From Melampsora larici-populina 98AG31 (Eukaryota; Basidiomycota; Pucciniomycetes; Pucciniales; Melampsoraceae): 64,000 nucleotides of DNA. Location: assembly GCF_000204055.1 (NCBI RefSeq), contig NW_006768824.1:479704-543703 (forward strand), in the 5' to 3' direction. Positions within the stretch are counted from its first letter, which is position 1. Each line of letters begins with the position of its first letter. This document shows, piece after piece, positions 1 through 10,822 of this stretch. The notes under the pieces are model-generated. The model did not search any database. It had not been told where the DNA came from and worked only from the letters and a program-made list of their open reading frames with translations. The position numbers and the translations under genes were made by a program.

Positions 1-68
1 TGAAAGGGGAACATCAATTCTTGCAGATGATGTATTACTTGAATAAAGGACAAAGAAAATGTTGAAAA

Positions 69-290
69 TCAAATGAAGAGATCATCTTTGTCCCATGATT
101 CATTGTCAGAATCATCCACTGACATGACATCTGTAGATACTTGATTAGAGTTATTGAACCAAGTGAGGTCAAACACAGATTCTATGTAGCTTTGTTCCTC
201 AATTGGAATGTCATTGAGTTCCGCTGGATGATCAATAAGAACTCTGTCTTCAAAAGCTCTATGTGTTGTGATATTGTGAGATTTGCTCCA
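69..290 (-). pseudogene. C-terminal coding fragment, unrecognised
   Basis: On the minus strand one frame stays open for about 73 codons and ends in TGA at 69-71. It has coding character: acidic and serine/asparagine rich, with an acidic tail ending in DKDDLFI. It resembles the acidic C-terminal tails of DDE-type transposases, but no catalytic motif is present, so the family is not assigned. The frame is closed by a TGA just upstream (about 291-293) and coding sense is lost about 40 bp before the TIR element that starts at 329. It could be the remnant of a gene interrupted by that element. Confidence 0.25.
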
Positions 291-709
291 TCAATTTCTT
301 GCACTTGACTTGTTTGAACTTGACAAACAGTACACCAGGGGGTAAACGTCCTCGGCCTGGAACGGTTTTTGTTACGTTTTCAAAAGTTACGTGTCAGTGA
401 CCGACGAGAAACGTGTTCCGTCACCGAAACACCTTTTTGTATTGAAAACCGTGTCACCCGGTGTCAGGAACTTGACACCGTTTGCCAACGGTAACAAACT
501 GTCACTTATTTGAACAGACACCGTGTGGATTATAAGGTCACTAATGACCTTTTATTAACAAACGGTTGACTTGAAGGACCTCAGTGTCCATAGCTTGTGT
601 TATTCACTCGCTCTCGTCACTCATCAAGCGTACCAAGCCTTTTCCGATCAATCAAGAAATTTCAAAAGGATGTTGGAACTAAATATTTCAAGATGAAACA
701 CTACTTACA

Positions 710-1294
710 ATGGAATCAAATATAGGAACTCCTGGTGTTGAACTCCAAGGTTTACCTCCTGGTAGAATTGTGCAGTTTCATGGAAAATGGCCTTTCAGAT
801 GTTGGCATGTGATTTGGGAACGTCTATCTGCTCTCTTTAGTATCTTTAATTTACTTACTTATCTATTCTCTTACTATAAATTGAACATTACCATCCCTCA
901 TTCATGGCCTTTACAAAACTTATACCGGGGTAATACCTTTGTTGGGATGAACGCTTGGATTTGAAATACAATCTTTCATTGTCGAGATAAACCTTGGACC
1001 AAACGTTTAGATTACTTCAATGCCGCTGCTTATGCTCTCTATGGTCTCTATTTGGCTTGTGGGAGATTCTTTCGACTTTATCCTACCAAGGCAAAACATC
1101 ATCTTCTACTCGAACTTAGGCTTTACTACGCCAGTCAACTTAAATCCATCCTTAGGGCTATGTTTCTGGCTCATCTCGCTTTCTTAAGCGCTGGTGAAAG
1201 GTTTAATTATAAATATAATATGTTGGTCAATGTGGCTGTTGGTGTTGCAACAATCCTTTATGGCTTTCTTGGACAGCATCTCATTCCTATCTAA
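710..1294 (+). pseudogene. Membrane-protein-like ORF with one in-frame stop
   Basis: One reading frame runs from ATG 710 to TAA 1292-1294 (195 codons), broken only by TGA at 962-964. The part before the stop has a hydrophobic stretch around residues 43-57. The part after it has two hydrophobic stretches (for example LRAMFLAHLAFL and MLVNVAVGVATILYGFLG), so a small multi-span membrane protein is the best guess. No family was recognised. It lies wholly inside the TIR element 329-1808 and may be captured host sequence. The stop is in TTGA context, which CGA to TGA change would explain. The later stretch 1391-1669 is open but has no coding character. Confidence 0.35.
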
Positions 1295-1717
1295 GAAACA
1301 TAAAATCGGGATCTCAACCTCGACTAAACTGAGGTAAAACTACAAAAAACAAAAAACGAAAACAAATCTACAAAATATGTAAAGGTCAATTTGATTATAT
1401 CATCAAAAGATCTGAGAAATATAAAACACTCGCGATCGTTATCTGGACTATATACTTTGAGAGTGAACAAATGTTATGTACATTATGGTGTAGCGGTTTG
1501 GAGATTGATGGCTTACGATGTGTTTTTGGCCGCGAGCCCGTGTTCAAGTCTTTCTGGGCTCTCCTTTTTTGAGCATTTGCCCCTCACGTCGAATCGTTCC
1601 GACCACGTTCCACAGCGCGTCCCTGGAACGGTGAAGGAGACCACTCTGCTCTGGTTTTCTGGGACGTGATAGTTCGGTGACGGGGACGCCTTTGTGTACG
1701 TCCCTTCTGAAAACGTG

Positions 1718-1758
1718 TCAGAAACGTCTCAACTGAATTGGAATTGAGACGTTTCTGA
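1718..1758. repeat. Subterminal hairpin of the 329-1808 element
   Basis: Two 15-nt arms, TCAGAAACGTCTCAA at 1718-1732 and TTGAGACGTTTCTGA at 1744-1758, are perfectly complementary across an 11-nt loop. Hairpins just inside transposon ends are often protein-binding sites, but no function is shown here. Confidence 0.6.
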
Positions 1759-1808
1759 AAGGTCTCGGTTTCGGTTTGCGTGCGGTGACTTTTACCCCCT
1801 GGTGTACT

Positions 1809-2664
1809 TGCTCAAAGGGCGCGCCGACCCTATATTTCGACTTTCCGGGCGCGCCCAAAAGGCGCGCTTTTCGCGCTACGCCCACCACTTGAGTTGTGAC
1901 GCAAATCTTTGTCCGGCGTCTCATACCCCGAGTCTCTGTTGGTTTATGGATGTGAGGGAGTTAGCTTTATGAAGAGTAGGAATGACTCTTCTCAATTCAA
2001 TATCCTCTTGATTGTAGCTCAGTCACGCCGAGCCTTTTCACCTCTCTTAACTGCCATGCTTGCTGATACGAGTTCTGATGGCACGGGTATGGCACTTGAT
2101 AAGATGAGAAATGGGACTTGTTAAAACTGTTTAGATTGAGGAATACGATAAGATTACTTGGTGTCGACTAGCTGTCTCATCCGGCTGTTTCATCAAATCA
2201 CATCGGTCTGTGTGCTCCACCCTGTAGCTCAGATGGAAATTTCCTATCACTAATGCCTGGTCTGACATGGTATCTTGAATCGCGCGTGCTGCTGTTCGCT
2301 GAGTCATGGGCGGTTAAGTGCATCTTCAAGAGATGAAGATATCAGAGTGGTGCAGACCACTTGTGACAAACCCCTGAGCGAGCTTGGAGCTCGAAACAGC
2401 CTTGTTATCACCAGCGCAACTCCCCATATATACATCACGCAATCATATAAGTTTTGAAAAGACCCACATTGACTTATCATACTACAGAAATCATTCAGAT
2501 TGTGAATATCGCACTTTGTAAAAAATTTATATTTCGTCTTTGACTTGCTCAGCACAATCTTCTATCGAAGAGTCAGACGCGACCTCCTCGTATATAGTCA
2601 GACCTCACTAGTAACCGCAGCGCTTGGTTTTCCGTTTCATTAGCTTTGTATCAAATTCCTCAAG
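1809..2664. other. Intergenic stretch, no gene seen
   Basis: GC-rich motifs (two GGGCGCGCC-type repeats at 1816-1855) directly follow the TIR element. The remainder is AT-rich with only short open frames that look random. It may contain the promoter of the candidate secreted-protein gene starting at 2665. Confidence 0.4.
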
Positions 2665-3991
2665 ATGTGCATCAAATCCTACACCTTCACACCATCCATA
2701 ATCCTGGTCATCTGGTGCTTAGTTTTCATGGTAGTTCAAGCCAATTGGGATGAAGCAACAGGTTTTGTGCATGATTATAACGTCTCTCCGGCATGGCTTT
2801 CCAAAAACCCACGTGAATATGGTCCTGATTTCATTTTCAAGAGGCTTGAGATATACTTTTCTTTCCATCATAGAATCACTGAACTCCCTCGATTTGTTGT
2901 GTTTCTCTTTAGCAAAATCCTGCTCCAAAAGTATCCAATTGGCTGAGTGCTCGGTGAGTTGAGCTTCTTTTAAAGTTTCTTTTGAAGAGATTAAGTGTTC
3001 TAAAGAGATTCAAACTGACTCCGAGTCCCTTCACTTCTATCGTGACATTTTGATAACATCTTCGCAGCATAACACGCGAAATGCATACCCCAACGGTAAG
3101 TGTATCTCGCTTATGTTTCCGTGGTCATCAGCTCAAATGTCCATCAATATTCGTCTCATCCGACAATCAATCGGGAAACATAGTCCAATTCATGGCAATT
3201 TTTACTGTTGATCACTCCAAAGATACTTTTTATGGCTGCGTGAGTCAGCTCGCAAGATTGCTCGCATATTTACATAAATCGATAGCCCTTTGTTCGAAAA
3301 TATCACTGACCCTGATTTGGTCGCATAGTCGTATGGAGCATGTTGCTATTTTTCGCAATTCCCACCGGTCAGCGCGCTTGTGTCGAACCCTACTAACTCG
3401 CACATTTTTGTTTGGCAGTTGAGTCACTCTCACAAATGAACACATCCCCGTCTCTTAAAGTTTGACTTGATAAGCTCTGACAATGATCACATTTTCGCTC
3501 CTTATTTGTAACTAGTAATCTTGGAGGTTTCAAAGGCAGTGAGTGTCTTCTGGATTTTTCTTTTTCTTTTGTACCTACAGAGTCGGACTCCCCAAGTTTA
3601 TCTCTTCCTCTACCCAAACTTATTGAATCTCCTCATACTTTCACTAATAGAGGGAACAAATCCAATCGCTAATCCCCAGACTGGGGTTTTTGGCTGGGAA
3701 GATGGAAAGACCGGAAAATATATGGATGGAACTCCAAACAGGGCAACTTATACACCAGCTCATGATAAGGATTTTCCAGGATTCAAACTTCCACCCGCAT
3801 GGCCAGCTACTATGCCAATGCCAGCGCAAAAGAATGTACAGCCTTCTTGCGGTAAACCAGGTGAACCAAACAAGGACCCGAATCCTACCGGAGCACCTGG
3901 AAAAGGTGGAGCAAAGCCTAATGGAGGTGCTGCCCAGTCAAAACCTAACAACCCTACTCCAGCAAAAAAACCAAGCCGAAGGCGTATGTAG
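2665..3991 (+). CDS. Candidate secreted protein (four-exon model)
   Basis: Exons 2665-2812, 2913-2953, 3068-3095 and 3651-3991 join in phase to give 185 aa. Acceptors are CTCTTTAG, CTTCGCAG and ACTAATAG. Two donors are good (GTGAGT, GTAAGT) but the first is weak (GTGAAT), and the last intron is long (555 bp). The N-terminus is a clear signal peptide: a hydrophobic core IILVIWCLVFMVV, with likely cleavage after VQA. The mature part begins NWDEATGF, has a cysteine pair in the middle and a repeated aromatic/acidic style (FGWEDGKTGKY). It ends in a glycine/proline/asparagine/lysine-rich tail (KKPSRRRM). No known domain was recognised. Small secreted proteins of this kind are effector candidates in plant-pathogenic fungi. 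That role is inference; the signal peptide is what the sequence shows. Confidence 0.4.
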
Positions 3992-4576
3992 TCTCTTGCA
4001 AGCTGTCTATCTAAATTGTAATTAAATTAAAGAACAAAAAGAACTACTCCCTCTTCTAACTCATTTTCACCCATTTCGGCCTTTCACTCAGTAACCTCAT
4101 TCAGTATTTGCCTTGAAGGAAATTTATACGTGTTGTTATTCTTTTTACTATGAGTACTTCTTATGGTATGAAGGGTTTTTCCATAGACCTTCTCGTACTG
4201 GACAAAAGTTCGTGATTTGGTGAGACCCAAAATTCACGACCTTGACTCATTCATTTGTTATATTATTTTTGTTCATTTGTTTCAGACGGAATACGACGTC
4301 AACGGAACATGTACCTTTTTGAACACGTGAAGGCCAGGTGAAGGCCAGGGTGAGGGCTACTTGACCTCATCCACGTTCCTGTCACCTATAAAGGGGACCT
4401 TTTTCACATCACCTCCACTCAATGCCACACTGATTCAATCTCAGGTGGGCTCAGTTCAAAGTTGCCCCGTGGTGTAGACGTCAATAACCCTCATTAACCT
4501 TGGTGAAGGTTGTAAGACAAGACTTGTTGATCTTTGTTGAATACTCACAGCTCATCATTTGTTAAAATGTGGTTCT
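3992..4576. other. Intergenic stretch, no gene seen
   Basis: This probably holds the 3' UTR of the upstream model. It also contains a TATAAAGG motif (about 4388-4395) after a short tandem GTGAAGGCCAGG-like repeat (about 4327-4352), which could be a promoter. No ORF of interest follows it. Confidence 0.3.
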
Positions 4577-4734
4577 ACAGTGGTACAAGAAAGTTGAAAA
4601 CCACATGAAAAACCCGTATGAAAAACCTGCATGAAACCACATGGATTTTGTGAACCTCCCCGCAAAGACCAAAAGATCCATGTGGTTTTTTCATGTGGTT
4701 TTCTTATGTGGTTTTTGATTTTGTGTACCACTGT
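4577..4734. repeat. Palindromic MITE-like element
   Basis: ACAGTGGTACA at 4577-4587 is perfectly inverted at 4724-4734. Inside, AAAACCACATGAAAAA (4597-4612) pairs with 4687-4702, and further AACCACATG copies pair across the centre. A 3-bp TCT lies on each flank as a possible target duplication. At 158 bp and with no coding capacity it fits a foldback MITE. Confidence 0.55.
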
Positions 4735-4888
4735 TCTGAATTTCAAGATATATGTGCATACTCAGAGTCAAAGCTCACCATTTTTTTCAAAATTTGTTTC
4801 TTACAATCAGACAGAAATCGACAATTATCTTTGACAATTGTCTTGATTTCATACAAAACCATGTGCAAAGCACTTCTATCATTGCCAG

Positions 4889-4897
4889 CATTAAATA
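4889..4897. repeat. Target site duplication, left copy (CATTAAATA)
   Basis: The same 9-bp sequence recurs at 10814-10822, directly outside the other end of the Mutator-like element. A 9-bp duplication is typical of Mutator-like elements. Confidence 0.75.
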
Positions 4898-5712
4898 GGG
4901 GGCGTGAGAATTTTGTGATGTCGCTTTGGAGATGGTTAAAGTTTGCAAATCGTGAAGATTGCAAAAATGTATTTACCCCGCCGATTATATAATTTTACAT
5001 ACAATCTTCTGTTTGGAATGTATGTAAGAAATACAGTCGGAAAAAAAAGGTCCAAATAGTATACCACTGGAATACCTTTGTCGAAATTTCCGAACAGACA
5101 TTTCCGACATCTAATCATCGCAATCAAATAACCTCGCAAATGTCAAAAATCTCCCTTCATATCATAGTTTTGCAAGACATCCTTCACAGACATCCCAAAC
5201 CGCCGCAAAGATAACATCGTCAAAGTCGAATTCATCTCATGATTCTTTAATTTTGCAATGAATCTTCCCAATCCAATGGATTGAATTGGCTCCAATGCAT
5301 TCAAGTTTCTATGTGACCTTACATCCACTAAAGGTGGTAGAAAAGGTACTGCCGCTGAGCTTACGTATCTGAATGGCGATTTAAATGAGGCTGGAGGACA
5401 TCCGCTTGACCTCTATCCAGCAAGGCCAGAGTCTTGCACACCTAGCTCAGACTCGATTTGTCAAAAGGTCGGAGATTACCTTCTTTGAAGAAATGCAAGT
5501 GACTTATGCAAAGGCTTATTATCCTTTTATTGTTCTGCATTTTATTCGTTTTAACATCTTTTATTTCCATAATTCATCCTATCATCTTCAAAAACCAATA
5601 ATTTTGTATCGTGAAATATTCCTCATTCAAGACCAATCTCGATATAATCAAGCATTTAGTTCCTACTTTCCAACCTTTTTTTGATCAAACAACACCTCAA
5701 AACACCTCAGAA

Positions 5713-8700
5713 ATGAGTCATGTTTTGGAAACTGACCTTGACAACCTTCATGTCTTGGAAACTGACTTTGCGAACATGGAAGATGACGATGAATACAATG
5801 GATTTGATCAAGATCTTGATTACAATGATGAGTATGTGGATTTAGATGGAGACAACCATTCTAATCTCACTCATCATCATAAAACCAATTCAAAGATATC
5901 TCCATCAACTACGACGATAAAGTCCTCAAAATCCAACAAATCCACACCTCGGGGTGTCAAGAAAACGTTTGGCCTACCCCTCTACAGGGAATCCTTTGTA
6001 ACCTATATACATGAAGAAACTACTCTTGACAATGAGGGCTATCCGCTTCTTCCCAACGGCAACACGGTATATGTCAAGCTTGCTGATCAGAAACGTCCCA
6101 CAAACTGGGGAGCATTTGCTTTCATGTATACTACTTCTGGAGGAGGTAAAGAAAAGAAGAGTTGGCAAACTGTTTGATTTAAATGCTTAGGCGTCATAGT
6201 TTGCAAAAGCATTACTTGTGACTATTTGGGCTCACCACCCACCTGCTCAAATAAGAGAAGAGAATGGAGCACCCAGTCAGTTATTTTGTTATAGTTTAAA
6301 TTTATTATCTTCTTTCATACTCACGCATGTATATCTCGTTAGACCTCGTAAATGCCAAGCGGCACGGTGTTCAGATTACCTGAAGTACATTACATGCAAC
6401 AACACTATGTGTCGGATGGACGAGCATACCAGCGGTTGGGGTATAATCCGACACGCTGGTATCCACAATCATCAATGGCCCCGTCGATCTAAGCCGGACA
6501 AACTATCACTGGACAAATTTGCACGAAAAGTCGTGGAAAATCCCAAAATCGGACCATTACGACACAAGGTCAGTACATAAAAAACTCTTAAATTTTTTTG
6601 TTTATTGACATGATAATCATCTTACTTCTTTAGGTAGGACGTGCTCCAGCCGGTCAGAAGAACATTGAGTCCGTCTCAAACATTCATCCGGCGTTTGGCC
6701 ATCTTCATCGCACCGGTTACTATCGTCGTACGATTCTGGTAAATTCCGGTGTAATTCTGGACAAGAAAATACCTGGAGCAGGTGACAGCTTTGTATTGGA
6801 TATGTGTCATTGGGCCGAGTAAGTTCCTTTCTATTCTATTATTTACTTAGTCTCAATCAACTTACTCATATATTTGGATAATTTTTCAAGGCATGGAATG
6901 TTAGAAAGATCCAGCTCTTTTAAGCCATGAAATGCTCACATGACGTTTCAAACTGAATGGATGACGAGACAGCTTCTTTCTTGAGACGAAGACAACAATG
7001 TGTATAGTGGAGACCTTCTCTCCGATGTGACTTACAAATTTTTCGCCAATGGTTATCTTTTGTCGACTTCTATGTACAACAAGGACCTTCGGCGTTGGAT
7101 TCCCATTTTATTTACGTAGTTAAGAGGTTTAACCAAAGAGCACTATCCAGCTCATTTTGAAACCCTCATGTCTCAAATTAAATCAGAAGATATGACTGCT
7201 GCAGAACGTGATACACTCGTCTGGCAAGTAGTAGATCTCAGCGGCACAGAAGAACAGGTTTATCATGGCTTATATGGAAGTTTTTCAAGAGACGGATTGT
7301 GCTGTTGCACTCGACAAATTAAAAGGTTGTGAAGAGCATTTTAGAGCTCAGGTGACAAGGGTGAAGAGGAACCGCAACATCATACCTGCTGATAATGAGG
7401 TATGATATATTTTTCAAATTAATTTCTTAATTATTATTTCATCCAAATGTGATTTATACTGATATCTTTGTAATTTGCTCACAGCATGAGTTTGAAAAAG
7501 CAGCCCGTGGCCTTATGAAGCCAGACAAACCTGGAGGGTTGAATTTCAATGAAAAAATTGCACAGATGCGCAAGAATTTTCCTATAGCCAAGCAATGGCT
7601 TGAGTGGTGGACAGCGGCCAACATCAAGGCCATGATATTCAAATCAAGGCCTAAGCAAATTGACAATGATGGACTTTGCGCCAACATGCCGGCGACAACC
7701 AACGCGCAAGAGTCTCTCCATCACGTTTATTACATGATCACGTAGGTTTTATTTTCATTAATTTTGTTTTCACTTTTTGCATATTTGTTTTGTAACTTGT
7801 GCTGACTATATTTGAGCCCTATCAGCAAAGGTAATTGTACCATTGCTATAGGGCTAATCCAGTTATATGCCTTGGCTCTTAGTCTAGAAAGGGACCACAA
7901 AGACCGCCTTTGAGGTGTTCCAATTGGATATGGGGAAGAAAACAAGAGCTATAAGAAGGTGGCTCAAATTTTGGGATGGTCAAAGAAACCTCGTAATTTC
8001 CGAGAAACGAAGTCTGATGGCAGGCCGCCAGATACAACACTGGCTCTACTAGGACCTTTGAAGAAGCTTGGTAGACCTAAAGGGTCTACCAATATCGACC
8101 AAAACCCAGTCACAACTTAAATATCAACCAAAACCCAGTCACGACTTACCCCGGTTTTTCCTCTAGCACTGCCGTTGGGCGCCAAAATCGATGTTGGCTC
8201 AATTCCATGACGGAATGTCTGTATGCAGTTCATACAGCTGTTTGGTACAGCCGGGCAACAGGTAAATCAACTCATATTTTCGCCAAGCTAATGAAGCTGT
8301 TCTTGTCAAGGTCAACCTGGAAGATCAGTCAGAAAGTTCAGATCAAGAGCAGTCTATCAATTGGGCAAAATACTCTCCATGCTGCCATACAAGAAAGTCG
8401 ACCTGGAAGCTTCCTTCCGGACCAATCTGCTTCCGCTGAACAGTATTTCAAAGGTATCTTTGATAAGGAAACTCGAACCAATCATCTGTCATCTCCAGCT
8501 ATCACGCATCAACTGTTTTGTCTCAACCTCAAGACAAAGCTTATCTGCTCTCATAACAATGAACATATTTTAAACAAAAATAAACATATAAATTCAATTA
8601 GGTTGTCTCACAACCACTTTGGTGATAAATTTACTTATGCGCAAACAAGTAAACTTCTGGAACAATGGTCATCATCAACAGGGCTTCAAGGTGTATCATC

Positions 8701-10236
8701 TTGACACTGCCGTGTTTGCAAGGTCAACAAAGACAAAGTAAAATCCGGTGATCCTACTTCGTCTCCACCCTTCTATGAAAAATCTTGTATTGTATTGGAT
8801 CCACCGCCTCCCCATCTACATGTCCAACTTGATATTACTTACTTATTGAATGTTCAGCGCCCAGAAGCCTTCAAGATGATGCAAGAATGTGATTTACCTT
8901 ACAGATTAATTATTGATGGGACTACTTACATCATGCAGGCTTGCGGTTTTTGGGGAGGAAATCATTATTGGTGTAAAGTGATACGAACAGTTGGTGGCCT
9001 GACAGGTGCGTGGCATCATAATGATATGGAAAATGCTGGAATTGCGAAGTTGGTATCTAGAGATGTAGAGAATATTGGAGGACCTTTACCTAATACGAGC
9101 TGGGTTATCTATTCTCAAGCACCTACGGTGGCTGAGTCATTGATAATCAAGGAAGCAGATAGCAAGATTGACCGGTCTGTGGGCAACAAAGAATTATTAG
9201 ACCGACCATTTTCTCAATCTCAAATCGAAGGGGATGAACATGAAGTTGATGAAGAGGTACAAAACATGAATATTGAAGAAGAAGATTATGAATTACCCAA
9301 TGACTCAGATCTAGAAATTGTTCACAATAATATCAACGAGGTAGAGGATATGTTTACCTTGGATGATGAAGCCCCTGTGCCAAAGTTGAAACCAAAACAA
9401 AGTGAGTTTCTATTCATCTTACATATGTTTGGTGTCATAACTTTTATTCATACTTTGTTGTTGATTTTTTAGGTCGTAAAAAAACTCCCAATATCCAGTT
9501 CAAGACCAGCAAAGAGATGGAAGGTATGTTTGCCTCCGACAAAGTTGCTAGTGAAGCAACTTTGGAACCTTTGCAAAATAAAGACTTGCAAGTGATGTTT
9601 GCCTCGGAGGATGATTATGCTATTGAAGCGCCTTTGGAAACTGTGAAGGCAAAGCAAAAAAAACAAGGTATGAAATCTTTCTAACATCACTGACTATTAC
9701 GTCTGATTCATGAATCTTTATTAATTTGGCCAGGACGTAAGAAATCAATTCTAAAACAAGAGAAAGAAAACGTGGAACCTTTGGCAAATAAATCAAAACG
9801 AGGTTAGTTTTTTTTACCTATTGACCTTATGTTGTCATATTTATGTATAGATATTTCTTCTTTTTATCAGGACGTAGGAAATCAATTGTTAAAGAAGAGG
9901 TGTTGCCCTCAGGTAATGTAGACACAGAAGAGAAGGTATCTTCCAAGAAGGTATCTTCAAATAAACAAAAATGTGGTGAGTTATTCACAAAAATTTGTCA
10001 TTCATGTGTCATTCATCTATCTCACCTATTCTTTTTCATATCACGTAGCATGTGATGGCGACGAACTTGCAGGTGATGGTGCAAAAGCAAAGAAAAACCC
10101 CCAATGGAAAGGATGGGTTGAGGTGGAAGAGAACGTGGCAGAAGAAGATGACGCTTTGGAGGTGGCTGCTGACAGCAGCCAAGACCGTAAGGCCGGTATA
10201 CGTGTATCAAAGCGTACAAGGCGTAAGAGGGAGTAA
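5713..10236 (+). pseudogene. GCM-type MULE transposase fused to USP-like protease domain
   Basis: Visible exons end or start at 6275/6343, 6568/6634, 6818/6891, 7399/7485, 7741/7826, 9401/9473, 9667/9734, 9802/9871 and 9975/10049. First comes an acidic N-terminus, then a Cys/His zinc region with C-x4-C pairs and HNHQWP, like the GCM/WRKY zinc domains of Mutator-like transposases. A transposase core follows (GDLLSDVTYKFF, RRWIPILFT). From about 8150 a C-terminal half resembles ubiquitin-specific proteases: a Cys box NRCWLNSMTECLY, CxxC zinc pairs, and a His box GNHYWCKV followed by GAWHHND. The tail is basic (KRTRRKRE). The gene is dead: TGA at 6175, 6928, 6982, 7911 and 8702, TAG at 7117, a frameshift near 7243, and a 29-bp tandem duplication at 8091-8148. 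No DDE triad is assigned with confidence. The start codon is inferred. Confidence 0.7.
8091..8148 (+). repeat. 29-bp tandem duplication inside the GCM transposase gene
   Basis: 8091-8119 and 8120-8148 are adjacent copies differing at two positions. Because 29 is not a multiple of three, the duplication shifts the frame and creates a stop (TAA at the junction). Reading from the second copy restores the downstream protease-like frame. One of the two differences is TCGA versus TCAA, again a CpG transition. Confidence 0.8.
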
Positions 10237-10813
10237 TATGTCGTTATTTATTTATTTATTTATATATTTCTAGTCAATCTTTCCTTTGGGGTCTCTTTTA
10301 ATTATTTACTTTTTTCTATCTGCTCGTTTTTTTTCTTTCTCATAGCCTTGTCGTCACTGTGTCTTTTTTTCTACTTTATATTTTCTCCCTGCTTGTTCTT
10401 GATGTTGTTTAGGCACGTAATACAACAATTTTATTTTTTGATCTTGAAACTTTGATTGTAAATTTCAAAATTGAAGCAAAATTTTGTAACTTTGCGATGT
10501 TTTTTTTTTGCAAAGTACATACTCCGGTATTTAATGGCTGCAAAATTCAACAATACCCTGACGAAATTTACTTTTGCGTCTGTTTTTTTTTGCGGAGAAA
10601 ATTGGTCACAAAAGTTCAACCGTAAAATTCCAAAAAGCCCCATCTGTGTACTACTTTTGCGGGACAATTTTTCCAAACCTTTTTTTTACATGCATTTAAA
10701 AATATGAAATGTCTGTAAAATTAAAGAATACCTAAGTATTTTTGAATTTTACAACATATACAATTTGCAAACATTAATCATTGCAAATCAAAGTTTGCAA
10801 AATTCTACGATCC

Positions 10814-10822
10814 CATTAAATA
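10814..10822. repeat. Target site duplication, right copy (CATTAAATA)
   Basis: This is the direct repeat partner of 4889-4897 and marks the right boundary of the Mutator-like element. Confidence 0.75.

Larger units (their letters stand above)
329..1808. mobile_element. TIR element of about 1.48 kb, class unassigned
   Basis: The ends form a perfect 18-bp terminal inverted repeat, AGTACACCAGGGGGTAAA at 329-346 and its reverse complement at 1791-1808. GC-rich, CGT-rich subterminal sequence lies inside both ends. A 15-bp hairpin (arms 1718-1732 and 1744-1758, 11-nt loop) lies near the right end. I found no clear target site duplication, so the exact ends could shift by a few bases. The element carries a broken ORF (710-1294) that does not look like a transposase, so it is either non-autonomous or of an unrecognised type. 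Confidence 0.5.
4898..10813 (+). mobile_element. Mutator-like element with GCM-type transposase
   Basis: Both ends are bounded by the 9-bp direct repeat CATTAAATA (4889-4897, 10814-10822). The ends are diverged inverted repeats. The left end reads GGGGGCGTGAGAATTTTG and the reverse complement of the right end reads GGATCGTAGAATTTTG. Similarity continues inward through repeated GTTTGCAAAT motifs for roughly 100 bp. The 5916-bp element holds one long spliced gene (about 5713-10236) plus AT-rich subterminal regions, 4898-5600 and 10240-10813, without genes. The diverged ends and the stops in the gene indicate an old, immobile copy. Confidence 0.75.

Noticed and set aside
1391..1669. 92-codon open frame in the TIR element
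   Set aside because: Composition and residue order look random, and it overlaps the subterminal region. No family resemblance.
2010..2240. TAGCTCAG-like words suggesting tRNA A boxes
   Set aside because: No B box or cloverleaf at the right distance.
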